From NCBI RefSeq assembly GCF_003001935.1, contig NZ_PVNG01000032.1, positions 60,809 through 124,808 of the forward strand: a stretch of DNA of 64,000 bases, read 5' to 3'. Positions 50,052 through 58,007 of this stretch are shown piece after piece (the first letter of the stretch is position 1; every line of letters starts with the position of its first letter). The stretch comes from Nonomuraea fuscirosea (GTDB lineage: Bacteria > Actinomycetota > Actinomycetes > Streptosporangiales > Streptosporangiaceae). The position numbers and the translations under genes are program-made. Below the pieces are notes generated by a model, which was not told where the DNA came from, made no database searches, and saw only the letters and a program-made list of their open reading frames with translations.

Positions 50052-50897
50052 TCAGCCGCCGGCGTCGGCGGACAGGAAGGAGACCGTGTCCCCGGCCACG
50101 AGCGGCAGGGCGCCGTCCCTGGTGACCTGGTCGCCGTTGAGCGCGGCCACCACGTGGCGGTCCAGGGTCAGCCCCGCCGCGGCCGCGGCGGCGCCGAGGG
50201 TGGCGGCCGGGACGGTGCGCGGCCGGTGGCTCCCGTTCCTGGCCAGCGCGCCGAAGCACTCCACCGTGACCTCGGCCGGGGGCCGTTCCCTGGCCGCCGC
50301 GTAGTCCTCGGGGGAGTTGACGTTCACCACGGACTCGAGCTCAGGGTCGTGCCGCGCGAGCCCGCTGTCGGCCAGCAGCTCGCCGTCGTTCAGCTGGACC
50401 GCCTCGCAGTGCTTGAAGAGCATGCCCGGCCGCAGGTCCCCCGCCGCCAGCAGCTCCGTGACCAGTCCGGCCAGAGCGGTCCGGTAACCGGCGGCCAGCG
50501 GCTGCCGGAACCCGCGGGCGACCGGCAGCGCGACGTCCGCTCCCCCGTCCATGGCGCGCAGGACCCGGCGGACGAAGGCCGGATGCAGGAAGGGCAGGTC
50601 GGTGGAGCACACGAACGCCACCTCGGCCCGATCGGCCACCGCCGCCAGCCCCACGGCCAGCCCCTGCATGGGCCCCAGCCCCTCCACGGGGTCCTCCACG
50701 ACCGTCACTCCCGAGGGCAACGGCGGCAGCTCCTGCCCGGGCGCGGCCACCACGACGACCGGGCCGTCGACCGCCCTGCCCACCACCGCGGCGGCCCGGT
50801 ACAGCAACGTCGAACCATGCCATTCCAGCCACGCCTTCGGCCGCCCCATCCGCGAGGAGCGCCCGCCCGCGAGCACGACACCGGCAGCAGTCTGCAT
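50052..50897 (-). CDS. MobA-MoaD fusion (molybdopterin nucleotidyltransferase plus sulfur carrier)
   Basis: A 281-residue protein. Residues 1 to about 195 are MobA-like (GVVLAGGRSSRMGRPKAWLEWHG, CSTDLPFLHPAFVRRV, VVNVNSPEDYAAA), which attach GMP to molybdopterin. Residues about 203-281 match a MoaD/ThiS ubiquitin-fold carrier (AEVTVECFGALARN ... HVVAALNGDQVTRDGALPLVAGDTVSFLSADAGG) ending in the Gly-Gly tail that is thiocarboxylated. The fusion joins the sulfur-donor and nucleotidylation steps of one cofactor. No ribosome binding site is seen at the ATG, so the message may be leaderless. It heads the AOR/formate dehydrogenase region. Confidence 0.85.
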   Translation of the reverse strand: MQTAAGVVLAGGRSSRMGRPKAWLEWHGSTLLYRAAAVVGRAVDGPVVVVAAPGQELPPLPSGVTVVEDPVEGLGPMQGLAVGLAAVADRAEVAFVCSTDLPFLHPAFVRRVLRAMDGGADVALPVARGFRQPLAAGYRTALAGLVTELLAAGDLRPGMLFKHCEAVQLNDGELLADSGLARHDPELESVVNVNSPEDYAAARERPPAEVTVECFGALARNGSHRPRTVPAATLGAAAAAAGLTLDRHVVAALNGDQVTRDGALPLVAGDTVSFLSADAGG

Positions 50898-50946
50898 GCC
50901 CGCATGCTAGGCCACACAGCACGGCACACCGGCCGGGCCCCGGCAT

Positions 50947-51030
50947 TCAGCCGGCCGGCCGGGCCCCGGTGCTCAGCCGGCCCGCCTGGCCCGACGTGCA
51001 GCCGGCCCGCCGGACGCGGCGCTCAGCCGG
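50947..51030 (-). repeat. 25-bp tandem array starting at a stop codon
   Basis: Units of 25-26 bp beginning (T)CAGCCGGCC(C/G)GCC begin at 50947, 50973, 50998 and 51023 on the plus strand. The copy at 51023 is the 3' end of the CU044_5270-type gene, and its TCA is that gene's stop codon. The repeats extend into the gap before the MobA-MoaD gene. Confidence 0.8.
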
Positions 51031-52108
51031 GGCGTTGCCCGGCCTTCTGGACGACGGCGGCCTCGACCAGCGCGTTCCAGTCGCGGATCTCCCCCTTCTG
51101 CCACTCGCCGAACGTCGGCTCCCGGTGGTCCCTGACCACGATGGTGCGGTAGCCCAGGTACGCGTACGTCTCCGGATCGATGAAGATCTCGTCGCGCAGG
51201 TATCCGTCCAGGACGTGGTAGAGGGTGACGCCGCGCCGCTTGAGCAGGTCGGACGCCGTGTCCTCGTACCGCACGCCGGGGATCGCGGCGAGGGCGCCGT
51301 ACATGGCGGCGCGCAGCCTGGGCGGCAGCGCGGCGTCCCTCATCCCCAGCGCGATCAGCTGGAACGCCCACCTGTCGCGCTCCACGCGGGTGAGAGCGGG
51401 CGCCGACTCCGCGGCGATGCGCCTGGCCTCTTCCCGGCTCTTCCCCACGCTCTCCGCCCGCTGCCGGGCGCGCTCCCGCAACGACGCGCGGTTCCTCGCG
51501 TCCTCCTCGTCGACCGTCGCGTAGACGCGGGCCAGCAACTGACCGGCGTCGGTCGGGAGAGCGAGCAGGTAGCGGTACGTCACCTCGAACTCCGACCCCT
51601 TGTGCACCTTGAGCCGGCCCTGCTCGACGGTGGCGAACGCCTTGTCGTCGAGGCGCCGCCACTGCTCGTGGGTGCCGGTCTTCTCAGGACGGCCGCGCAG
51701 CCACTCCCCGGCGTCCGTACGGGTCACGGCGCTCACGCTCTTCACATAACCCCACTGCGTTGGTGAGAGCGCCCATCCGGGTTCGGCGCCGGCCAGCAGG
51801 GCCGCGTTGTCCGCCACGTCCTGCGCGTCGGCCACCGGCCGCAGCCGCAGCTCGGCGGTGGTGGACGGCCGGGCCGGGGAGGGCCGCGGATCCACGCCCG
51901 CGCCGGGGGCGACCGCCACGGCCACGGCCACGACGGCGGCGGCCGCTCCGGCCAGGCTCAGCCCCCACATCGGCCGGATCCCGCGGGCCCGGCGGCTCCG
52001 GCCGTCGCGCATGTGCGCGTCCAGGCGGGCGCGGGCCGCGTCGACGGTCGCCTGAGCGGGCTCCGGCTGCGCGTCGTGGTGGCGGCGCAGCTCTCGCAGT
52101 TCTTCCAT
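51023..52108 (-). CDS. CU044_5270 family membrane protein (ECF sigma partner)
   Basis: A 361-residue protein with a short cytoplasmic N-terminus (MEELRELRRHHDAQPEP), a single transmembrane helix (about 47-70) and a large extracytoplasmic domain (DNAALLAGAEPGWALSPTQWGYVKSVSA ... IPGVRYEDTASDLLKRRGV). The family is found downstream of ECF sigma factors in actinobacteria. An anti-sigma or signal-sensing role is likely, but no ZAS zinc motif is present. It starts 3 bp after the sigma factor's stop. Confidence 0.88.
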   Translation of the reverse strand: MEELRELRRHHDAQPEPAQATVDAARARLDAHMRDGRSRRARGIRPMWGLSLAGAAAAVVAVAVAVAPGAGVDPRPSPARPSTTAELRLRPVADAQDVADNAALLAGAEPGWALSPTQWGYVKSVSAVTRTDAGEWLRGRPEKTGTHEQWRRLDDKAFATVEQGRLKVHKGSEFEVTYRYLLALPTDAGQLLARVYATVDEEDARNRASLRERARQRAESVGKSREEARRIAAESAPALTRVERDRWAFQLIALGMRDAALPPRLRAAMYGALAAIPGVRYEDTASDLLKRRGVTLYHVLDGYLRDEIFIDPETYAYLGYRTIVVRDHREPTFGEWQKGEIRDWNALVEAAVVQKAGQRPG

Positions 52109-52111
52109 GGT

Positions 52112-52705
52112 TCAGGCCTCCTTCGCCACGTGACCCAGCGTCCTGCGGAGCTTGGCTCTGGCCCGGTTCACCCGCGAGCCGACGGTGCCGATCGGGACGC
52201 CCAGGGCGAAGGCCGCCTCCGCGTAGCTGAGATCGGCGCAGGCCACGAGCATCAGCGCGTCGCGGTCCCGCTGGGACAGCGCTTTGAGGCCGCGGGCCAG
52301 CCGTGGGCGGAGCAGCTCGGCGGAGACGCGGTCCGTGACCTGTTCGGCGTGGCCCTCGACGTCGTCGCGGCCGGCCGCGCGGCCGAGCGCCCGGTAGTGG
52401 CGCAACTCGTCGCGGCGGTGGCGGGCGATGAGGTTGGTGGCGATGCCGTACAACCAGGCTTTGGCCCGCGCGTGGGTCAGGTCGTAGCGGGCGCGCCGGT
52501 CGAAGCCGATCAGGAACGTCTCCGCCGCCACGTCGTCGGCGGCCGCGGGCCCGAGGCGGGCGGCGGCGTAGCGGTGGATGGCGGTGAAGTACCGGTCGAA
52601 GATCACCGCGAACCACTCGGGCTCGTCGCGCGACTTGGCGATGACCGACGCGTCGTCCGTCTCCGCCGCCACCGGCCTCGACGGGTGGGGGTAAGGGTCA
52701 TGCAT
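52112..52705 (-). CDS. ECF RNA polymerase sigma factor
   Basis: A 197-residue extracytoplasmic-function sigma factor. Region 2 is EWFAVIFDRYFTAIHRYAAARLGPAAADDVAAETFLIGFDRRARYD with the RAKAWLYGIATNLIARHRR motif. Region 4 is ALSQRDRDALMLVACADLSYAEAAFALGVPIGTVGSRVNRARAKLRRTL. ATG 52705 is preceded by AAAGGCGCCGG. It forms an operon with the CU044_5270-type gene that follows it by 3 bp, which is the likely sensor or anti-sigma factor. Confidence 0.93.
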   Translation of the reverse strand: MHDPYPHPSRPVAAETDDASVIAKSRDEPEWFAVIFDRYFTAIHRYAAARLGPAAADDVAAETFLIGFDRRARYDLTHARAKAWLYGIATNLIARHRRDELRHYRALGRAAGRDDVEGHAEQVTDRVSAELLRPRLARGLKALSQRDRDALMLVACADLSYAEAAFALGVPIGTVGSRVNRARAKLRRTLGHVAKEA

Positions 52706-52867
52706 CCGGCGCCTTTCTCGAAGGAGGGTCGGCGCTTATTGCCCGATGCGGGCCTTCTTGTTCGCGGTTTGTTCACCGCCGGCCTCCTGCGACTCCCGGA
52801 CAACGCCCGCCAGGCCCCGGTCACGGAGCACCTCGTGGGTACGGTTGAAGCGCACCTGTGCGTCAGG

Positions 52868-53158
52868 GGCACCTTGCGTGACCTCGCATAGCGCTCCGTT
52901 GAAATCCGGGTGCCGGTGCAGAAGCGCGGCCAGGCCCGGCTCAGCGACGACCAGCACACCTACAACAAGGTGCTGCGGGGCCTGCGCGGCGTTGGCGAAG
53001 GCGCGAACGCCCTGCTCACCGTCACCTTCAAGGCCCTGCGCCGAGTCAGCCTCGATCCCTGGCGCATCGGGCAGATCGTCCGAGCCGCACTCGTGCTGCT
53101 GTACCGGGAGCACGAGTGGACCATATCGGCATCACACAACGCGATCTTCGGTTACTGA
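52868..53158 (+). pseudogene. IS5-type DDE transposase C-terminal fragment
   Basis: The frame VPVQKRGQARLSDDQHTYNKVLRGLRGVGEGANALLTVTFKALRRVSLDPWRIGQIVRAALVLLYREH matches the C-terminal end of DDE_Tnp_4/IS5-type transposases. A stop codon (about 52888) precedes it and the catalytic part is missing, so it is a remnant. The following ~10 codons to the stop at 53158 look unrelated. No terminal inverted repeats were found. The left boundary is approximate. Confidence 0.65.
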
Positions 53159-53860
53159 GAACGACTCAGTGGATCGTAATCATCCCGCAGAACGGTGCGT
53201 ACCTCCTGGACTTTCCTCATCTGCTCGTCTGGTCATGTAGACGTCACCGAGCCCGTGGTAAAGCTCGCCGGTGATGTGGGCTTGCTCCGGGAACTCAACG
53301 TAGGCCTTGCGACGGGCCACACGAATCTGACCATGATGCTGGCTTGGCCGACGCTTCGGCCTGGATTCGTGCTGCGCGGGCGTTGCCCGGCCTTGCGACC
53401 CATTCGCCGGACGACCAGCCCGCTCATCCGACGGCAAAGGGGCCACCCGTACTGGAAGGGCACAAGGCTCAAGAAACGGAAGCCTCTCGGCAGCCCAAGA
53501 GTCCAGCAATACAAGAGCAGTAGCCCTTAAACGGTTCACGTGACGCCCGGGTTCTATTCGCACCCTGGTCGACCTGCTGGAGCCGGGCCCGCTTATGTCC
53601 CCGACGACGCCCAGATTCCGGCATCGGCCGCGCTCATCGAGCACATCCTCACCTAGTCACACCGCCGGCTCCCGAGAATCCGGGGCATCTTTCCATCCGG
53701 CAGCCCGACCAGTTCTATCACCGCCGAAAGCGATGTGGGTGCGGCCCGGCAGTAGTTCGCGCTCAACCAGGAGGAGGACTGCAGTCATGTTGATCCCTCG
53801 CACGTTGATCACGGATCTCGTGCAGACCATCACCCACATAACACGCTTTTGCTGGGCAAG
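53159..53860. other. 700-bp stretch without a convincing gene
   Basis: The base composition is mixed and lower in GC than the flanks. The plus frame near 53215-53345 (VVKLAGDVGLL...GLATGHTNLTMMLAW) is loosely reminiscent of an Lrp/AsnC ligand-binding domain, and the frame ending at 53656 (GPAYVPDDAQIPASAALIEHILT) looks like the end of a real protein. Neither has a proper start or length. I read this as degraded coding sequence between two transposase remnants. Confidence 0.45.
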
Positions 53861-54229
53861 TCAGAGGCGTGACGCCTTGACCCTGTTCTCGAAGATCATG
53901 AGGTTGATAGAGTGCCCCGCTTCGGGTTCACCGCGCAGCGGTTCTCCTGGGTCGTCCCACCCCTTGTTCGAGGCACGCACGAAGTTGCCCTGCCCGGGAA
54001 CGTGACGCTGCCAGATGTACCAGAGGACGTCCTCGTTGGCCGCGTTCACGATCAGGAGGGCATGCCCGAGCAGCTGAGGCTCGCTTGTGGCCCATGGCAC
54101 CCAGCAGTTGCCGACGTTGATCGAGCTCTCTGCCGGGATAAAGCGATTGTTGCCGGAGTTCTCCAGGTTGACGAAGAGTACGTCTGCGTCCAAGACGTTG
54201 AACACGTTCTGGACTCCCGTAATCGTCAT
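53861..54229 (-). CDS. hypothetical 122-aa protein, divergent from LuxR gene
   Basis: A 122-residue protein of moderate GC with a strong AAAGGGAGGG ribosome binding site 5 bases before the ATG, so it is probably expressed. It is rich in Asn, Trp and Val with short alternating hydrophobic stretches (NVFNVLDADVLFVNLENSG, WVPWATSEPQLLGHALLIVN, LWYIWQRHVPGQGNFVRAS), suggesting a beta-sandwich. No signal peptide, Cys motif or catalytic pattern is visible. I do not recognise the family. It is divergent from a LuxR regulator 156 bp away, which may control it. Confidence 0.72.
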   Translation of the reverse strand: MTITGVQNVFNVLDADVLFVNLENSGNNRFIPAESSINVGNCWVPWATSEPQLLGHALLIVNAANEDVLWYIWQRHVPGQGNFVRASNKGWDDPGEPLRGEPEAGHSINLMIFENRVKASRL

Positions 54230-54385
54230 ACAGACCCTCCCTTTTTGGCTGGACGAGTAATGATCTCGGCGTCCTTACCGTAGAACACGACACCAATCTT
54301 TCGATACTGAGGAAAATGAGTATTGACATGCCGCTCGTATGATGCTTGGAGTGATTGAAGAGGGAGAGAGAGGAGGCCGAAGATC

Positions 54386-55189
54386 ATGGTTAGACTTTCG
54401 GCTGGGGACTATCGAAGCCTATTGGAACTGGCGACCATCGCCCTTGAAAGAGTCGGCCCGGATTTCCCAGAGACTGCGGTGAGCGCTCGACTTCGAGAGC
54501 TGTTCGATGTCGATGTCGTGGGCTCTGGGACCATCGATCTGGTGCACGCCAGAAGTCGGCGATGGGGCACCAGTCCAGCTGCGGTCTCGCTGGGACATGG
54601 ACGGAGCTTTCACGAGATCGCCGTCCATCACCCCTTGACCCTCGCCTATCGTGACGCCCAGCAAGCGGTACCCCTGCGACTCAGCGACGTCATCGACTCG
54701 ACGCCCGACCAAGGCTCTCTCCACCAGCGTTGGCTTGGGGCTGGCGTGCCTCGCATTCTCACGATTCCGCTGCTCGTCACGGCAGACCGCATCACTGCTC
54801 TCGCGCTCATGCGCACTGGCCCGGACTTCGACAGCCGACATATGCGCATGGCCAAGCAACTACAATCCGTTCTTGCCGGAATCTGCGCCCTACGATCGGG
54901 CGGAGACCACGGCGACCGAGAAACACCAGTTCATTTCACGGGTTGTATGGGCGAGGCCTCCGGTATCCGGCTCACTGATAGAGAGAGTGCCGTACTCGAT
55001 CTTTTGGGCACTGGTTTGATCGCTACGGCAATAGGTCGTCGCCTTGACATATCACGTAGCACGGTGGAAAAACACATCCAGCACATCTATGAGAAGCTCA
55101 ACACCAACGACCGCATCAGCACTGTCCTGAAAGCTCAGGCACTGGGGTTGATCGCCTCAGCCGGATCCGATGCAGGCCAGTCAGTTTGA
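54386..55189 (+). CDS. LuxR-family transcriptional regulator
   Basis: A 267-residue regulator. The C-terminal HTH is LTDRESAVLDLLGTGLIATAIGRRLDISRSTVEKHIQHIYEKLNTNDRISTVLKAQALGLI. The N-terminal ~180 residues look like a GAF-type sensor (GVPRILTIPLLVTADRITALALMRTGPDFDSRHMRMAKQLQSVLAGI). No phosphoacceptor receiver domain is present, so it probably binds a small ligand. AGAGAGGAGG precedes the ATG. The lower-GC codons match its divergent neighbour and suggest recent acquisition of the pair. Confidence 0.9.
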   Translation: MVRLSAGDYRSLLELATIALERVGPDFPETAVSARLRELFDVDVVGSGTIDLVHARSRRWGTSPAAVSLGHGRSFHEIAVHHPLTLAYRDAQQAVPLRLSDVIDSTPDQGSLHQRWLGAGVPRILTIPLLVTADRITALALMRTGPDFDSRHMRMAKQLQSVLAGICALRSGGDHGDRETPVHFTGCMGEASGIRLTDRESAVLDLLGTGLIATAIGRRLDISRSTVEKHIQHIYEKLNTNDRISTVLKAQALGLIASAGSDAGQSV

Positions 55190-55233
55190 CGCAATCCTTC
55201 ACCCAAGGGGGGAACCCGCCTTCTGCACGGCCA

Positions 55234-56067
55234 GGGCTGATGCATTCTCGGGGTGATGGGACGCGCGGCGCGTTGAGGCCGGGCGGTTGAGGGCACTCCG
55301 GGGTAAAGATGGCAAACGCGACCCCTGATGATCGTTGGGTGTCCACGCCAGTCGATCAAGAAAAGGGGGCGCGTTCGTCTGCCATCATCCCCGATCGACG
55401 TGCTCGCCCGCATCTTGGAGCACGTCACCGTCGCCGACCCGCTGGGGGACCTGCCCGATCTGCTGACCCTGGCCCAGGTCTTGGATGCCATCCCCGACCC
55501 GCGCCACCGTCGCGGACACCGCTACCGACTCGGCCCACTGCCGGCGTTATCCCTGCTCGCCGTTCTCAGCGGAGCGACCTTCCTCGTAAAGATCACCCGG
55601 TTCATCTCCTGTATGGCCCGAGCTACCCGACCAAGCCGGTCTGCCCGGCCCGCCGCGAGATTCGCCACATGAAGATCTCCACCGTCCGCCCCAACCTGTC
55701 CTTTCCCCACGCCGCCCAGGCCATCCAGGTCACACGCCGCTGCATCGACCACCGCACCGGCATGACCACCATCATGGCGATCTACCGCCATCACCAGCCT
55801 CCCACCAGGCCGGATCATCCACACTCAACTCGCCGCCCTAATCCAAGGGCGCTGGAGCATCGAAGCCCTGCACCACATCCGCGACGTCACCCACCCTAAG
55901 AGGCCTCCCGCGTCCGCACCCCGCATCATGACCAGCCTCCGCAACTTGGCCCTCGGCCTGGCGCGCATAATCGGCTGGACCGGCATCGCCGCCGCCACCG
56001 ACCACCGCAGCCACCCCACCGACGGCCTTCAGCTACTCGGTCTCACGACACGAGAACGCTTCAGCCC
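55234..56067 (+). mobile_element. decayed ISAs1-type insertion sequence
   Basis: Imperfect terminal inverted repeats flank a broken transposase: GGGCTGATGCATTCTCG at 55234-55250 and CGAGAACGCTTCAGCCC at 56051-56067 (15 of 17 positions complementary). The element is about 830 bp, shorter than an intact ISAs1 relative of about 1.2 kb, so internal sequence has been lost. I could not identify a target-site duplication. Confidence 0.7.
55376..56046 (+). pseudogene. ISAs1-family transposase remnant
   Basis: The N-terminal segment (TVADPLGDLPDLLTLAQVLDAIPDPRHRRGHRYRLGPLPALSLLAVLSGATFLVKITRFI) is the transposase-associated domain. The catalytic core is deleted near 55610. The C-terminal part resumes as LSFPHAAQAIQVTRRCIDHRTGMTTIMAIY and, after another frame change near 55790, as LIQGRWSIEALHHIRDVTHP ... 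IMTSLRNLALGLARIIGWTGIAAATDHRSHPTDGLQLLGL. The order is that of the ISAs1 family. No functional protein can be made. Confidence 0.8.
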
Positions 56068-56114
56068 TAGGCTGGCTGTGAGGCCCGGCGGGCGCTGTCC
56101 GCATTGGGGGTCGC

Positions 56115-56615
56115 TCAGCCCCATGCGGGGTCTTGCGCCAGCTTCTCCGCGATTCGGTCGTGGAAGCTCTTGCGCTCCAGGGCCCGCTCGATGTCGGTGA
56201 CGACGCGCGACAGCGGATAGGGGATCTCGCTCTCGATCTCGGCGACGGCGGCCTCGGTGGCCCGCCACTCGGCCGCCAGGCGGTCCACGACGGCGCGGGA
56301 CTGGTCGGTCAGCATCACCTTCTTGCTGCGCGCGTCCTCGCCCTCGACGGTGTGGACCCAGCCCGCGTCACGCATGGCGGCCACCTTCTGGCTGAGCGCC
56401 GAATGGGTCCGGCCGACCGACGCGGCCAGCTCGGTGATGGTCATCGGGCCTCGGGCGTGCAGCCGGAGCAGCTCCATGACGAAGCTCGGCTTGAGGCCCG
56501 TGATGCGTTCGCCGGTGTAGATCCGGGCGATGTCGGCGTCCATGGAGGCCTGCAACTGGCGCAGCGGCCGCCAGAGGCTCTCCTCGGTGGGATCTTGCAC
56601 ATGGGGATCGGTCAT
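56115..56615 (-). CDS. MarR-family regulator
   Basis: A 166-residue winged-helix regulator: LLRLHARGPMTITELAASVGRTHSALSQKVAAMRDAGWVHTVEGEDARSKKVMLTDQSRAVVDRL. The flanking helices make the dimer interface. A perfect 24-bp palindrome lies 11 bp upstream of its start, the usual autoregulatory position. Immediately beyond is a fragment that looks like the end of a flavin oxidoreductase, perhaps the former divergent target. Confidence 0.9.
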   Translation of the reverse strand: MTDPHVQDPTEESLWRPLRQLQASMDADIARIYTGERITGLKPSFVMELLRLHARGPMTITELAASVGRTHSALSQKVAAMRDAGWVHTVEGEDARSKKVMLTDQSRAVVDRLAAEWRATEAAVAEIESEIPYPLSRVVTDIERALERKSFHDRIAEKLAQDPAWG

Positions 56616-56626
56616 GATTTCATTGT

Positions 56627-56650
56627 ATCAGTACTTATATAAGTACTGAT
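56627..56650. promoter_or_regulatory. perfect 24-bp palindromic operator
   Basis: The half-site ATCAGTACTTAT is followed directly by its exact reverse complement, giving a 24-bp perfect palindrome with an AT-rich centre (TATATA). It sits 11 bp upstream of the marR start and should be the regulator's binding site, overlapping the promoter. Confidence 0.85.
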
Positions 56651-56694
56651 GAGCTAACTGGCTGTCAAATATCCCAATAAAGTCGCCAGGCAAG

Positions 56695-56943
56695 GTGCGG
56701 CAGTTGTCCGGCCGGGTTTCGCGCGATCAGGATATCGATGTGGTAAGCGAGCTTCCCAGATTCGGAGCCGGTGACGGGCGGGTCGCCGGCGCATCGTGTG
56801 CCGCCGTCGGGCAGGCGGGCGGGCCGGTCACGGCGGGAGCGATCCTGTCCCGGATCATCGGACGACGGGTGCCGCACGACGCGCTGCGCCTGGTGGGGCT
56901 CAACCCGGCGGCCGGGATCGGCCTGGGCGCGTTCAGCTTCTGA
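56695..56943 (+). pseudogene. C-terminal fragment, possibly NDH-type flavin oxidoreductase
   Basis: The frame ending at 56943 reads SELPRFGAGDGRVAGASCAAVGQAGGPVTAGAILSRIIGRRVPHDALRLVGLNPAAGIGLGAFSF. The 'GAGDGRVAGASCA' start resembles the second FAD-binding motif and following helix of NDH-2-like FAD oxidoreductases, which often neighbour marR genes. Only about 70 residues remain and the first ~15 codons look unrelated, so the gene is truncated. Identification is tentative. Confidence 0.4.
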
Positions 56944-57157
56944 CACGACTACCCTCCCGCGCTGATCAGCGCGTTCGCCTCCAGCGGTGAATTCCGGCGT
57001 TTCTTGTTGCGTTCTTCTGTGTCATTTCTCTTGCCTGCCCTTCCAAGAAGGGGAATCGGGCGGGCGAGGGACATTCCCCGGTTTCGGGATTGCCCGCCGG
57101 GAAGGCATCGGGCCGGGCGTGCGCATCTTCCCCACGGTGATGGGTAACGCCGGACGC

Positions 57158-57568
57158 ATGGCATACACACCCGATCAGGACCACCGCCGCCCGGACGGCG
57201 CCGACGACCGTGCCGTGCGGGCCGCCGGCATGTTGTCGGAGGCGCTGGAGACGGTCGAGCGCGCACGGGGACACCTCTACTCCTTCCACCAGCTCACCGG
57301 CTCCGCCCACGCCACCGCCGATGAGGTCGTCCAGCTGCTGCGCGAGGCCGGCCACGAGGACATGGCCCAGCGCCTGGCCGCCGACCTGGTCGGCCGGGAC
57401 GTGCTGGCCGGACGCTGGACGTTCCAGATCGTCGAGGAGTACGACGACGGCTACTACACGACGTTCCGCGACCTCGAACGCCAGGTGCGCGACCGGCTCA
57501 TGGGCGGGCGCCGGCACGTCTACGAGGCGGAGCTCAAGCAGCGCTCCCAGGAGGCCGGGGAGGCGTAG
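57158..57568 (+). CDS. hypothetical 136-aa protein
   Basis: A 136-residue, charged, largely helical protein (RAVRAAGMLSEALETVERARGHLYSFHQLTGSAHATADEVVQLLREAGHEDMAQRLAADLVGRDVLAGRWTFQIVEEYDDGYYTTFRDLERQVRDRL). It has no membrane segment or known catalytic motif. Codon use is clearly coding. The start is uncertain: ATG 57158 (MAYTPDQ) or ATG 57140. Similar uncharacterised proteins occur in actinobacteria, but I know no function. Confidence 0.72.
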   Translation: MAYTPDQDHRRPDGADDRAVRAAGMLSEALETVERARGHLYSFHQLTGSAHATADEVVQLLREAGHEDMAQRLAADLVGRDVLAGRWTFQIVEEYDDGYYTTFRDLERQVRDRLMGGRRHVYEAELKQRSQEAGEA

Positions 57569-57674
57569 GCCAGGGAGATGGAGGCGTTCCTGCTCCCCGC
57601 ACGCGACCCGGGCCGCCATCCCTCACCCCCGGGTACACGCGGCCAGGGAAAGGGAGACTCCTCAGCCGGCCGTA

Positions 57675-58007
57675 GAGCCGGAGATCATTCTGATCAGAGA
57701 GTGCGCCGGCCTACAGCGCAACACCTTCTCCCTGCTCGTCGACGGTCTGAGCATCCGCCTCCACAGACTGCACCTGGGGAGCAGGCGGCTGGAGAAGATG
57801 CGGCGCGTGCTGGCGGACCCCTCGGACAGGTCCGCCGCCGCCAGGGTGGCGCGGGACATCGTCGACGAGGCGATCGCCACGCTCATGGCGCGACTGGAGC
57901 GGGAAGCCGAGCGTCTCGCCAGGGAGGCCAGAATCACCGGCCTGCGGTCGCTCTACCGGCGGTTCGGCGTGTCGATGGGCTTCCACAACAAGGTCCGGGT
58001 CCGGTAG
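57675..58007 (+). pseudogene. coding-like stretch without start codon
   Basis: The frame EPEIILIRECAGLQRNTFSLLVDGLSIRLHRLHLGSRRLEKMRRVLADPSDRSAA ... LRSLYRRFGVSMGFHNKVRVR ends in TAG at 58005-58007. A ribosome-binding-like GAAAGGGAGA lies at about 57647, but no ATG, GTG or TTG follows in frame before the conserved-looking part. After the TAG the same frame continues plausibly (RFNVGAVRLGRLSRLLTEHILRYARGRAR). It may be a gene broken at both ends, or one using a non-standard start. Function unknown. Confidence 0.4.

Noticed and set aside
54320..54340. Promoter TTGACA/TATGAT before the LuxR gene
   Set aside because: The two hexamers are only 9 bp apart, too close for a functional sigma-70 type promoter.
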